Shown: one piece after another, positions 25,504-35,315 of the stretch
Position numbering within the stretch: the stretch's first letter is position 1
Layout: each line of letters starts with the position of its first letter
Assembly: GCF_003999975.1 (NCBI RefSeq)
Contig: NZ_RJAC01000001.1
Span: 682,001-746,000, forward strand
Reading direction: 5' to 3'
Source of the DNA: Actinoplanes solisilvae
GTDB taxonomy: Bacteria; Actinomycetota; Actinomycetes; Mycobacteriales; Micromonosporaceae
Length of the DNA stretch: 64,000 nt
Notes under the pieces: generated by a model
What the model was told of the DNA's origin: nothing
Seen by the model: only the letters and a program-made list of their open reading frames with translations
The model's database searches: none
Position numbers and translations under genes: made by a program

Positions 25504-27402
25504 GTGGCATCCTCAGTGACTCAGATTCCGACGTGGAGCGGTGGCAACAACGCTCCGACCAGCGGACGCGCAGCCCCGGGCACGCTCATCGGCGGGCGCT
25601 ACACCCTGCGCGCCGCGGTCGGTCACGGTGGCATGGGCACGGTCTGGCGCGCGGCCGACACGCTGCTGCGCCGCGACGTGGCCATCAAAGAGGTCATCCT
25701 CCCGCCCGGCCTCGCGCCCAGCGACCGCGACGCGATGTACGAGCGGACCATGCGCGAGGCCCGCGCCGCCGCCGCGCTCCAGCACCCCGCCGTGGTGCAG
25801 GTCTACGACGTCGTGCACGAGAACGGCCGGCCGTGGATCGTGATGGAGCTGCTCGACGCGCGCAGCCTGGCCGACATGGTGATCGAGGACGGGCCGGTCC
25901 CGCCCCGCGTGGTCGCCAAGATCGGCATCGCGCTGCTCGGTGCGCTCGAGGTGGCCCACGCCCACGGCGTGCTGCACCGCGACGTCAAACCGGCCAACGT
26001 GCTGATCTGCGGCGACGGCCGCTGTGTGCTGACCGACTTCGGTGTCGCCCGCATGCCCACCGACGTGCAGCTCACCACCCCCGGCATGGTGCTGGGGTCG
26101 CCCCACTTCATCTCGCCCGAGCGGGCCATGGGTAGCGAGTTCGGCCCGCCCAGCGACCTGTTCTCGCTCGGCGTCACTCTCTACACCGCCGTCGAGGGCC
26201 GTCCCCCGTTCGACAAGGGCGACCCGATCGAGACCATGCACGCCGTGGTCGAAGACCCGCCGGCCCCCGTGCAGCGGGCCGGTTCGCTCACCACGGTGCT
26301 GATGGGTCTGCTCGAGAAGGACCCGTCGCGGCGCATGGACGTGCTGACCGCGCGCACCCTTCTGCGGCAGCAGCTCGCCGGCCCGCTGGCCAGTACGAGC
26401 CCGCCGCACATGATGACCGACCCCTACTCGGTCGTCCCCGCGCAGCGCCCGCCGGCCGCCCCGGCCGAGACCCAGCCGATCCCGCCGCAGCCCAGCGGCC
26501 AGATCGGCGGACGGGCCATGCTCGCGCCGGGCGCGTCGCTCACCGACCACCTGGCCCAGCTCGAGAGCGAGCAGGCGGCCCGCCCCCGGCGGCGGCAGGC
26601 CGACGCCGACTTCGCCACCACCCACATGCCGGCCCGCGGCGGTGACACGACCAGCGTGATCCCGCCACGCGGCGCGTGGAACGGCGCCCACCCGATGCCC
26701 GGCACGGTCGTGTCGAGCCCGGCCGCCAAGCGCAAGGCGATGCTGGCCAACGCGGTCGCGGCCACCAAGGAGGGCACCGGTCGGGCGGTCGAGACGGTCA
26801 AGGGCTGGCCACGCAACAAGCAGCTCATCGCCGGTGGCGGCGCGCTGGCCGTGGTCATCGTGCTGGTCCTGGTCTTCTCACTGACCGGCTCCGGCGGCGA
26901 CGAGCCGCAGACCCCCACCGCCGCCCCGACGGGCAACGCCGCCGTGCAGCCGGGCGCCGTGCCGACCCAGGAATACAACGACCGGGGCATCTCGGTGCAG
27001 GTGCCCAAGGGCTGGACCCGCAAGGCGTCGGGCGACTGGGTCGACTACGCCGACCCGAAGGACGCCAAGCGCAAGGTCCGCATCCTGGTCGAGAAGGCGT
27101 CGTCCAAGGCGACCCCGTCCTCGTTCCTGGGCGTCGCCGAGAACACGCTGAAGACCAGGTCGACGAGCTGCACCGATCCCTACTCCCGGGTCGCGCTGAA
27201 CAAGACGACGATCTCGGAGCGCGAGGGCGCCGTGCTCGAGTACACCTGCGGCGACGGCGCCGAGGCACGGCACGGGCTCTGGGGCGCGATCATCTCGGGC
27301 GGCAAGGCGTACTCGTTCTACCTCACCACCAAGGAATCGCAGTTCGCCGCCAGTAAGCCGATCTTCGACGAAATGATCAAGTCGTACGCCCTGGCCTCCT
27401 GA
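25504..27402 (+). CDS. membrane Ser/Thr protein kinase
   Basis: 632 residues from GTG 25504 (GTG 25516 equally possible). Kinase domain about 30-295: GHGGMG loop, Lys62 (AIKE), HRD Asp160, DFG Asp178 and SPHFISPERAMG activation segment. A Pro-rich linker runs to one membrane helix at about 440-462. The outer domain of ~150 residues (GISVQVPKGWTRKASGDWVDYADP...) resembles the outer part of the first kinase at 2939, with a shared K-x-Y-S-x-Y/I-x-x-Y/T pattern near the end. No PASTA repeats. Both are related receptor kinases; ligands and targets are unknown. It begins 193 bases from the divergent mutase gene. Confidence 0.92.
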   Translation: MASSVTQIPTWSGGNNAPTSGRAAPGTLIGGRYTLRAAVGHGGMGTVWRAADTLLRRDVAIKEVILPPGLAPSDRDAMYERTMREARAAAALQHPAVVQVYDVVHENGRPWIVMELLDARSLADMVIEDGPVPPRVVAKIGIALLGALEVAHAHGVLHRDVKPANVLICGDGRCVLTDFGVARMPTDVQLTTPGMVLGSPHFISPERAMGSEFGPPSDLFSLGVTLYTAVEGRPPFDKGDPIETMHAVVEDPPAPVQRAGSLTTVLMGLLEKDPSRRMDVLTARTLLRQQLAGPLASTSPPHMMTDPYSVVPAQRPPAAPAETQPIPPQPSGQIGGRAMLAPGASLTDHLAQLESEQAARPRRRQADADFATTHMPARGGDTTSVIPPRGAWNGAHPMPGTVVSSPAAKRKAMLANAVAATKEGTGRAVETVKGWPRNKQLIAGGGALAVVIVLVLVFSLTGSGGDEPQTPTAAPTGNAAVQPGAVPTQEYNDRGISVQVPKGWTRKASGDWVDYADPKDAKRKVRILVEKASSKATPSSFLGVAENTLKTRSTSCTDPYSRVALNKTTISEREGAVLEYTCGDGAEARHGLWGAIISGGKAYSFYLTTKESQFAASKPIFDEMIKSYALAS

Positions 27403-27430
27403 CCCATGGCGGTCGTGCTATCAATCCCTG

Positions 27431-29071
27431 ATGGCGCCTGACGACGAACTACGAGTTGTGGCCGAGGCCTGGCTGGCGGACGATCCCGACCAGGCCACGC
27501 GCGACGAGCTGAGCCGGCTGATCGCCGGTCTGCCCGGCACCGCGACCGAACTGCGCGACCGCTTCGCCGGCCCGTTGACCTTCGGAACCGCCGGGCTGCG
27601 GGGCCGGCTGCGCGCCGGGCCGAACGGCATGAACCTCGCGGTCGTCACCCGCGCGGCCGGCGGCCTGGTCACCTGGCTGGCCGGCCAGGGCGCCGAGGGC
27701 CCACTGGTGATCGGCTACGACGCCCGGCACGGCTCGCGCGCCTTCGCCGAGCAGACCGCCCGGGTCGCCACCGGCGCGGGTCGCGAGGCCCTGATCATGC
27801 CCGGCACGCTGCCGACCCCCGCGCTGGCCTACGCGGTGCGCGCCCTCGACGCCGTCGCCGGCGTGATGGTCACCGCCAGCCACAACCCGCCCCAGGACAA
27901 CGGCTACAAGGTCTATCTGGGCCGCGAGCTCGGCGGGCCGGCCGGTGACGGCGCCCAGATCGTGCCGCCGGCCGACGCGGGCATCGAGGCCGCCATCCGG
28001 GCCGTCGGGCCGATCGCCGACATCGCGCTGGGCTCACCGGGCACGGTCATCGACGACAAGACCATCGAGGGGTACGCCCGCAGCGCCGCGGGCGTGCTCG
28101 CGCCGGACGGCCCGCGCGATCTCGCGGTGGCGTACACACCTATGCACGGTGTCGGGGGTTCGACCCTGCTCGCCGCGTTCGCCGCGGCCGGCTTCCCGGC
28201 CCCGGCCGTGGTGGCCGCCCAGGCCGAGCCCGACCCGGAGTTCCCGACCGTCGCGTTCCCCAACCCGGAGGAACCGGGCGCGATGGACCTGCTGCTCGAA
28301 CTGGCCGTCGCGCGCGGCGCCGACCTGGCCATCGCCAACGACCCGGACGCCGACCGGTGCGCGGTCGCGATCCCCACGCCGGACGGCGGCTGGCGGGCGC
28401 TGCGCGGCGACGAGCTGGGCGCCCTGCTCGGCGACCACCTGATCCGACGCGGCGTGCCCGGGACGTACGCCACCACGATCGTCTCGTCGCAGCTGCTGGG
28501 CCGGCTGTGCGCCGCCCGCGGGGTGCCCTACGCCGAGACGCTGACCGGGTTCAAGTGGATCGTGCGGGCGGCCGAGGAGCTGGCGTACGGCTACGAGGAG
28601 GCGCTCGGCTACTGCGTGGCACCCTCGCTCGTGCGCGACAAGGACGGCATCACGGCCGCGCTGCTGGTATCCGAGCTCGCCGCCGGGCTGAAGACCGAGG
28701 GACGCACGCTGGCCGACCGGCTCGACGAACTGGCCGCCGAGTTCGGGGTGCACGCCACCGACCAGCTCTCGGTGCGGGTCGACGACCTGGCCGAGATCGG
28801 GGCGGCGATGAGCCGGGCGCGGCAGGCCCCGCCGGTCGCGCTGCTCGGCGAGCCGGCCTCGGTCAACGACGACACGGTCAACAACGTGCTCACGTTCCGC
28901 ACGGCGTCGGCCCGCGCGGTGATCCGGCCGTCGGGCACCGAGCCCAAGCTGAAGGCGTACCTCGAAGTGGTCGAACCGGTCGGCGAGGGTGGCCTGGCCG
29001 CCGCCCGTACCCGAGCGACCGAGGGCCTGCTCGGGCTGCGGGGCGAGGTGGCGGCCGCTCTGGGCGTCTGA
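27431..29071 (+). CDS. phospho-sugar mutase (phosphopentomutase/phosphoglucomutase-type)
   Basis: 546 residues of the alpha-D-phosphohexomutase superfamily. Phospho-serine loop TASHNPPQDNGYKVY with Ser150; metal loop NDPDADRCAVA (about 300-310); sugar-binding YGYEEALGYC (about 387-396); phosphate-binding RPSGTEPKLKAY near the end. The EEALGY motif and length fit the PGM2-like group, some of which act on ribose- and deoxyribose-1-phosphate. With upp and deoC close by, a phosphopentomutase role is a reasonable inference, but glucose- or mannose-phosphate activity is not excluded. It ends 6 bases from the convergent GPP34 gene. Confidence 0.88.
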   Translation: MAPDDELRVVAEAWLADDPDQATRDELSRLIAGLPGTATELRDRFAGPLTFGTAGLRGRLRAGPNGMNLAVVTRAAGGLVTWLAGQGAEGPLVIGYDARHGSRAFAEQTARVATGAGREALIMPGTLPTPALAYAVRALDAVAGVMVTASHNPPQDNGYKVYLGRELGGPAGDGAQIVPPADAGIEAAIRAVGPIADIALGSPGTVIDDKTIEGYARSAAGVLAPDGPRDLAVAYTPMHGVGGSTLLAAFAAAGFPAPAVVAAQAEPDPEFPTVAFPNPEEPGAMDLLLELAVARGADLAIANDPDADRCAVAIPTPDGGWRALRGDELGALLGDHLIRRGVPGTYATTIVSSQLLGRLCAARGVPYAETLTGFKWIVRAAEELAYGYEEALGYCVAPSLVRDKDGITAALLVSELAAGLKTEGRTLADRLDELAAEFGVHATDQLSVRVDDLAEIGAAMSRARQAPPVALLGEPASVNDDTVNNVLTFRTASARAVIRPSGTEPKLKAYLEVVEPVGEGGLAAARTRATEGLLGLRGEVAAALGV

Positions 29072-29077
29072 GACCCG

Positions 29078-29761
29078 TCAGGCGGGTTTCGGGGCGCCCA
29101 GCGCGGCCGAGATCGCCTTGCCCAGCGTGGCGACCACCAGCGCCACGCTGGGACGGACGATCGAGTCCTCCAGGTTGGTGCCGGCCATGAAACCGGCGCC
29201 CGAGGCGATCTGCTCGAGGCGCTCGTGGGCCCGCTGCGCGTCCTCGGCGGGCAGGCGCAGCGCGGGTTCCATGCGGCAGGCGACCAGCAGGGTGGCCAGA
29301 GCGGCGGTTCGCTCGTCGCAGATCGCCCCACTGATCAGCGCGTCGGCGAGCCGCTTGCGGATCTCGGCCTCGTAGGCCGGGTCGGTGGTCGGGTAACGGT
29401 GCACGTGGATGACGCCGAGCTGGGTCTCGTCGACGTCCTGCACGACGCCGCGCGAGACCAGGTCTTCCAGAACCCGGATGCGCAGGCGGTGCCGCAGGCG
29501 CTGCAGCCACTGGGCCGGCGTGTGCGGCTCGTCGTCGGCGGCCTTGGCCAGAACGGCGTCGGCGATGGGGTCGCCGATGGGGCTGGGGTCGATCACCTTG
29601 AGGTAACCGTCGACGTACGCGATCCGCCCCGCCAGCGCGAGGTCGACCAGAACACCGGCGGCCATGCCGAGGTCGAGCCCGATGCGGGAGCCGGTGGCCT
29701 TGCCGGTCTGGTCGTCGTACGCGAGGAGGAGCAGTTCCTCGGCGAGAGCGATGGAGGTCAT
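29078..29761 (-). CDS. GPP34 (GOLPH3-like) family protein
   Basis: 227 residues, all-helical. SIALAEELLLLAYDDQTGK at the N-terminus is the conserved entry of the GPP34 fold, followed by LGLDLGMAAGVLVDLALAGRIAY and the C-terminal helical hairpin. Eukaryotic GOLPH3 binds phosphatidylinositol-4-phosphate; the role of bacterial members, which are abundant in actinobacteria, is unknown. ATG 29761 lies 8 bases after a TATCGT box. Confidence 0.85.
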   Translation of the reverse strand: MTSIALAEELLLLAYDDQTGKATGSRIGLDLGMAAGVLVDLALAGRIAYVDGYLKVIDPSPIGDPIADAVLAKAADDEPHTPAQWLQRLRHRLRIRVLEDLVSRGVVQDVDETQLGVIHVHRYPTTDPAYEAEIRKRLADALISGAICDERTAALATLLVACRMEPALRLPAEDAQRAHERLEQIASGAGFMAGTNLEDSIVRPSVALVVATLGKAISAALGAPKPA

Positions 29762-29775
29762 GGCTCGAAACGATA
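29762..29775 (-). promoter_or_regulatory. leaderless-type -10 box for GPP34 gene
   Basis: TATCGT on the minus strand (29775-29770), 8 bases before ATG 29761. Confidence 0.35.
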
Positions 29776-29836
29776 GTGTCCCGAGTCACGAGTTCCGATC
29801 GCCAGGTCGGTTATATCCCGGTTGCATCGCTTGGCT

Positions 29837-29849
29837 TAGAGTCGCTGCC
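29837..29849 (+). promoter_or_regulatory. leaderless-type -10 box for Nudix gene
   Basis: TAGAGT at 29837-29842, 7 bases before GTG 29850. Confidence 0.45.
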
Positions 29850-30335
29850 GTGCAGGCGATCATCGCGACCCTCGGTTACGTATTCTCACCCGGCGGCGAT
29901 GAGGTGCTGATGGTGCGCCGCGACATCAGGCCGGACGACCTCCACTACGGCAAGTACAACGGCCTCGGCGGCAAGCTCGAGCCGGACGAGGACGCCGTGA
30001 GCGGCCTGCGCCGCGAGATCCACGAGGAGGCCGGCATCGACTGCGACCTGGTCGAACTGGCCGGCACGATCTCGTGGCCCGGTTTCGGCCGCAACGGCGA
30101 GAACTGGTTCGGTTTCCTGTTCCGCGTCCCGCACTGGTCCGGCACGCCGTTGGCCGGCAACGACGAGGGCAGCCTGCACTGGGTGCCGATCGCCGACCTG
30201 CTGGCCGGCCGCATCCCCATGTGGGAGTCCGACCGCCACTTCCTGCCGCTGGTCTTCGCCGCCGCCCCCACCGTCTTCCACGGCATCATGCCATTTAAAG
30301 ATGGCGAGGCCGTGAGCTGGTCTTTTACCTCTTAG
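29850..30335 (+). CDS. Nudix hydrolase (MTH1/8-oxo-dGTPase-like)
   Basis: 161 residues. The Nudix box GGKLEPDEDAVSGLRREIHEEAGI (split across about 35-58) is complete, with the REIHEE metal ligands. QAIIATLGYVF and the C-terminal WESDRHFLPLVF resemble MutT/MTH1 pyrimidine or purine triphosphatases. Probable role: cleaning oxidised nucleotides; exact substrate unproven. GTG 29850 is set by a TAGAGT box 7 bases before it. It overlaps upp by 4 bases, tail to tail. Confidence 0.88.
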   Translation: MQAIIATLGYVFSPGGDEVLMVRRDIRPDDLHYGKYNGLGGKLEPDEDAVSGLRREIHEEAGIDCDLVELAGTISWPGFGRNGENWFGFLFRVPHWSGTPLAGNDEGSLHWVPIADLLAGRIPMWESDRHFLPLVFAAAPTVFHGIMPFKDGEAVSWSFTS

Positions 30336-30964
30336 AAGCGGCGCATGCCGCCGAACTGGCGGTCGCCGGCGTCGCCCAGGCCGGGGACGATGTACATCTT
30401 GTCGTTCAGGCCCTGGTCGATCGCGGCGGTGACCAGGCGCAGCGGGAGACCGGACTCCTCGAGGCGGCGGACGCCCTCGGGGGCGGCCAGCACGCAGCAG
30501 ACGATCACATCGGTGCAGCCGCGGTCGACCAGCAACTGGCAGCAGTGGATCAGCGAGCCGCCGGTGGCCAGCATCGGGTCGAGCACCAGCACGGGCTGGC
30601 CCGAGAGGTCACCGGGCAGCGATTCCATGTAGGCGCGGGGCTCGTACGTGGCCTCGTCGCGGGCCAGGCCCACGAAGCCCATCGACGACTCGGGCAGCAG
30701 CGCGAGCGCCGAGTCGGCCATGCCGAGGCCGGCCCGCAGCACGGGGACGATCAGCGGCGGGTTGGCCAGCCGGATGCCGTCGGTCGGGGCGACCGGCGTC
30801 TTGATCGGGTAGGTCTCGGTGGCGAACGAGCGGGCCGCCTCATAGACCACCATCGTGGTCAGCTCGTGCAGGGACGCCCGGAAGACCCCCGAGTCGGTGT
30901 CGGCGTTCCGCATCGCGGTGAGCCGGGTCTGGGCCAATGGGTGATCTACAACGAGTACGTCCAC
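30332..30964 (-). CDS. upp: uracil phosphoribosyltransferase
   Basis: 210 residues, the normal length. PRPP-binding loop VLVLDPMLATGGSL (about 125-138) and uracil-binding C-terminus IVPGLGDAGDRQFG are intact. It converts uracil and PRPP to UMP. Start GTG 30964 lies 6 bases after a TAGGTT box. It is divergent from deoC with only 59 bases between starts, so two leaderless promoters share this gap. It would reuse the uracil released by the thymidine phosphorylase encoded at 49872. Confidence 0.96.
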   Translation of the reverse strand: MDVLVVDHPLAQTRLTAMRNADTDSGVFRASLHELTTMVVYEAARSFATETYPIKTPVAPTDGIRLANPPLIVPVLRAGLGMADSALALLPESSMGFVGLARDEATYEPRAYMESLPGDLSGQPVLVLDPMLATGGSLIHCCQLLVDRGCTDVIVCCVLAAPEGVRRLEESGLPLRLVTAAIDQGLNDKMYIVPGLGDAGDRQFGGMRRF

Positions 30965-30976
30965 GCCGCCAACCTA
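30965..30976 (-). promoter_or_regulatory. leaderless-type -10 box for upp
   Basis: TAGGTT on the minus strand (30976-30971), 6 bases before GTG 30964. Confidence 0.45.
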
Positions 30977-31010
30977 CCGGTCGTTCAAGATCAACTGTTA
31001 CGGGCCTGCG

Positions 31011-31023
31011 TAGAATCGGTTTC
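31011..31023 (+). promoter_or_regulatory. leaderless-type -10 box for deoC
   Basis: TAGAAT at 31011-31016, a near-consensus box, 7 bases before ATG 31024; no clear -35 was found at 17-19 bases. Confidence 0.5.
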
Positions 31024-31974
31024 ATGACTGCGACAGCGACCCCGAGGCTGTCCGGCCTGCCCGATTCCCCCGCCGATCTCCGGACGTTTTTGCACGGTCT
31101 GCCCGGTGTCGACAAGGTGGGCATCGAGGCCAGGGCGGCGGCGCTCGGCACCCGATCGATCAAGACGACCAGCAAGGCCCAGGCGATCGACCTGGCCATC
31201 CGCATGGTCGACCTCACCACGCTCGAGGGCGCCGACACCCCGGGCAAGGTGCGCGCGCTCTCGGCCAAGGCCCTGCGGCCCGACCCGGCCGACCCCACCT
31301 GCCCGTCAGTCGCCGCGGTCTGCGTCTACCCCGCGATGGTCCCGACCGCGGCCGCGGTGCTCGCCGGCAGCGGCGTCCACCTGGCCAGCGTCGCCACCGC
31401 CTTCCCGTCCGGGCAGGCCCCGCTCGACGTCAAGCTGGCCGACACCCGCGACGCGGTGGCCGGCGGCGCCGACGAGATCGACATGGTGATCAGCCGGGGC
31501 GCCTTCCTGGCCGGCGACTACGGCCACGTCTTCGACGAGATCGTCGCCGTGAAAGAGGCGGCCGGCCCGGCCCACCTCAAGGTCATCCTCGAGACCGGCG
31601 AACTCGGCACCTACGACAACGTGCGCCGTGCCTCCTGGCTGGCCATGCTGGCCGGGGCCGACTTCATCAAGACCTCCACCGGCAAGGTCTCGGTCAACGC
31701 CACCCTGCCGATCACGCTGGTGATGCTCGAGGCGGTCCGCGACTTCCGCGAGCGCTACGGCCGGCAGATCGGCGTCAAGCCGGCCGGCGGCATCCGCACG
31801 ACCAAGGACGCCATCAAATACCTCGTGATGATCAACGAGACGGTCGGCGACGACTGGCTGAGCCCCGACTGGTTCCGCTTCGGCGCGTCCTCGCTGCTCA
31901 ACGACCTGCTCATGCAGCGCACCAAGCTCACCACCGGCCACTACGCCGGTCCGGACTACTTCACCCTGGACTGA
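31024..31974 (+). CDS. deoC: deoxyribose-phosphate aldolase
   Basis: 316 residues; longer than E. coli DeoC (about 259) because of an N-terminal extension usual in actinobacteria. Schiff-base lysine in ADFIKTSTGK and the proton-relay lysine in IGVKPAGGIRT are present. It splits 2-deoxyribose-5-phosphate into glyceraldehyde-3-phosphate and acetaldehyde. An aldehyde dehydrogenase follows 47 bases downstream, with a second, incomplete one after it, so the acetaldehyde is probably oxidised by the same transcription unit. Confidence 0.95.
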   Translation: MTATATPRLSGLPDSPADLRTFLHGLPGVDKVGIEARAAALGTRSIKTTSKAQAIDLAIRMVDLTTLEGADTPGKVRALSAKALRPDPADPTCPSVAAVCVYPAMVPTAAAVLAGSGVHLASVATAFPSGQAPLDVKLADTRDAVAGGADEIDMVISRGAFLAGDYGHVFDEIVAVKEAAGPAHLKVILETGELGTYDNVRRASWLAMLAGADFIKTSTGKVSVNATLPITLVMLEAVRDFRERYGRQIGVKPAGGIRTTKDAIKYLVMINETVGDDWLSPDWFRFGASSLLNDLLMQRTKLTTGHYAGPDYFTLD

Positions 31975-32021
31975 GCAGTGCCTATCAAAAGCGGCTCCGC
32001 CGCACTGCAGAGGAACGGCCA

Positions 32022-33435
<1,414 letters not shown>

Positions 33436-33443
<8 letters not shown>

Positions 33444-34281
33444 GTCACCCAAGGCAGCGGCGGCCGTCGCGGAACGTTCGCGCCTCGCCGTTCGCAAGAC
33501 CTACAAGCTGTACGTGGGCGGGAAGTTCCCGCGCAGCGAGTCAGGACGGACCTATCTGGTGGACGGCGACAACGTGGCCCTCGCCTCCCGTAAGGACGCC
33601 CGCGACGCGGTGCTGGCCGCCCGCGCCGCCCAGCCCAAGTGGGCCGGCGCCACGGCGTACAACCGCGGTCAGGTCCTCTACCGCATCGCCGAGATGCTCG
33701 AGGCGCGCCGGTCCGAGTTCGTCGCGCTCGGCGTGGGCGCGGCCGAAGTGGACGCCGCGATCGACCGCTGGGTCTGGTACGCGGGCTGGTCCGACAAGAT
33801 CGCGCAGGTCGCGGGCAACGCCAACCCGGTCGCCGGGCCCTACTTCAACATCTCGTCGCCCGAGCCCACCGGGGTGGTCGGCGTGGTCGCCCCCGGCTCC
33901 CTGCTCGGCCTGGTCAGCGTGATCGCGCCGGCGATCGTCACCGGCAACACGGTGGTCGTCGTCGCCTCCACGCCACAGGCCGCGATCACCCTGGGTGAAG
34001 TGCTCGCCACCTCCGACGTACCGGGCGGTGTGGTGAACATCCTCACGGGCAAGGCCGCCGAGATCGCGCCGTGGCTCGCGTCGCACGACGACGTGAACGC
34101 GATCGACCTGTCCGGAGTCGGCGACGCGGAGCTCGCCACCGAACTCGAGCGCGCCGCCGCCGGTACCCTCAAGCGGGTGGTTCGCCCTGCTCCCGGGGCT
34201 GACTACACCACCGACCCGGGCACCGGGCCGATGATCGAACTACTCGAGATCAAGACGGTCTGGCACCCGAAGGGTTTCTGA
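33436..34281 (+). CDS. truncated aldehyde dehydrogenase homologue without catalytic half
   Basis: 281 residues from TTG 33436, within the end of the first dehydrogenase gene. It aligns with the N-terminal coenzyme-binding half of ALDH (RKTYKLYVGGKFPRSESGR; PTGVVGVVAPGSLLGLVSVIAPAIVTGNTVVVV). PWNF is replaced by APGS, LELGG is missing and the whole cysteine-bearing catalytic domain is gone. The C-terminus is an unrelated ~80 residue stretch ending IKTVWHPKGF. The frame is intact and codon use normal, so this is a maintained gene rather than decay. Inferred: a non-catalytic partner of the upstream enzyme, perhaps for NAD binding or assembly. Confidence 0.8.
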
Positions 34282-34343
34282 CCGTTTCCCACCGGTCGAT
34301 GCGGAATGCGGGGGACGGTCGGCCTGCCCTCAGGCCCGCCCAT

Positions 34344-34405
34344 TAGGGTGTGTCGGCAGAATCACCGTCCACCGCCCGTCCGTCCGACCGAACAATCCCG
34401 GAGGT
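34344..34405 (+). promoter_or_regulatory. promoter -10 and ribosome site deciding the 34410 start
   Basis: TAGGGT at 34344-34349 predicts transcription from about 34356, which would exclude an upstream in-frame GTG at 34350. GGAGGT at 34400-34405 then points to GTG 34410. Confidence 0.45.
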
Positions 34406-34409
34406 CACC

Positions 34410-35291
34410 GTGGCCAGCCAGTCCGACGAGCCCGAGGCGCCCGCGCCCGTGGCCGCGCAGTCCGAAGATGGCGGGCTCTCCGGGCGTGCGCTCTGGGACG
34501 AGGCCGGTGTCGAGCCGGTCGAGATCGCTCTGCCCGGCGGCGTGGCGCTCACCCTGAGGGCCTACCGCAAGGCCTCGACGCTGACGCCGACCGAGATCGA
34601 CGAGTCCGACGACGACGACCCGTTCGAGGCCCGCAAGCGCGCCGCCGCCCGCGACGACGACGAGGAAGTCATCGTCGACGACGAGTTCCAGGCCCTGCTG
34701 GCCGAGGGCGACGCCGGCGACAAGGACCGCAAGGACGGCGACGAGCCCGACCCGGCCGACTTCGAGGACGAGGCCGACGAGACCGCCGAGGCCCAGGCGG
34801 ACGACGAGGAGGTGCCCGCCTTCCTCAGCCACAAGGGAAAGCTGATCGCCTTCAAGACTCCTGAGTCGCTGGTGTCCTTCATTCGTTCGGGTGCACCGCA
34901 CGATCTCGCACAACTCGACACCTGGGCCGCCCTGGCCGACCGGGTACAGTCGACCGACATCGACCCGCTGGCGGAAGACCGTTACGAGCTCGACCTCGTG
35001 GTGGAGAATCTGCGCGGCGGTCACGACACATGGGACCTTCCTCTGCTCATCGCCGCCGGCGAGGTGGCTCGCGACCTCGGTCACGCCCTCCGGCTCAAGC
35101 CGGTGATCCTGGCTCTGTCGCCCGGCTCGCCGCTCGATGATCTGGACGAGTCCCTTCGCTCTGCCGAAAGCGGGGGGATGGGTGGATTCTTCGGTCGCCG
35201 TCGACTGAAGAAAATCGGGGCACAACAGGCAAGTCTCGGTTGGCGCTCAGTAATCGGCAAGATCTCCGCGGCTGTGGACTGGCGCGACTGA
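34410..35291 (+). CDS. acidic protein of unknown function
   Basis: 293 residues from GTG 34410 (GGAGGT four bases upstream). The N-terminal third carries EIALPGGVALTLRAYRKA; the middle is a run of Asp/Glu (about 60-135). The C-terminal half is folded: VPAFLSHKGKLIAFKTPESLVSFIRSG, LDTWAALADRV, YELDLVVENLRGGHDTWDL. No catalytic motif or membrane segment. It is followed after 24 bases by the large transposase-like gene and the two probably form an operon. Family not recognised. Confidence 0.75.
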   Translation: MASQSDEPEAPAPVAAQSEDGGLSGRALWDEAGVEPVEIALPGGVALTLRAYRKASTLTPTEIDESDDDDPFEARKRAAARDDDEEVIVDDEFQALLAEGDAGDKDRKDGDEPDPADFEDEADETAEAQADDEEVPAFLSHKGKLIAFKTPESLVSFIRSGAPHDLAQLDTWAALADRVQSTDIDPLAEDRYELDLVVENLRGGHDTWDLPLLIAAGEVARDLGHALRLKPVILALSPGSPLDDLDESLRSAESGGMGGFFGRRRLKKIGAQQASLGWRSVIGKISAAVDWRD

Positions 35292-35315
35292 CCCCTCATT
35301 AGGGACCATCATTCC

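Noticed and set aside
30340..30353. GCGGC-GCAT-GCCGC hairpin near the Nudix/upp junction as a terminator
   Set aside because: Only 5 bp and lies within upp codons; too weak to call.
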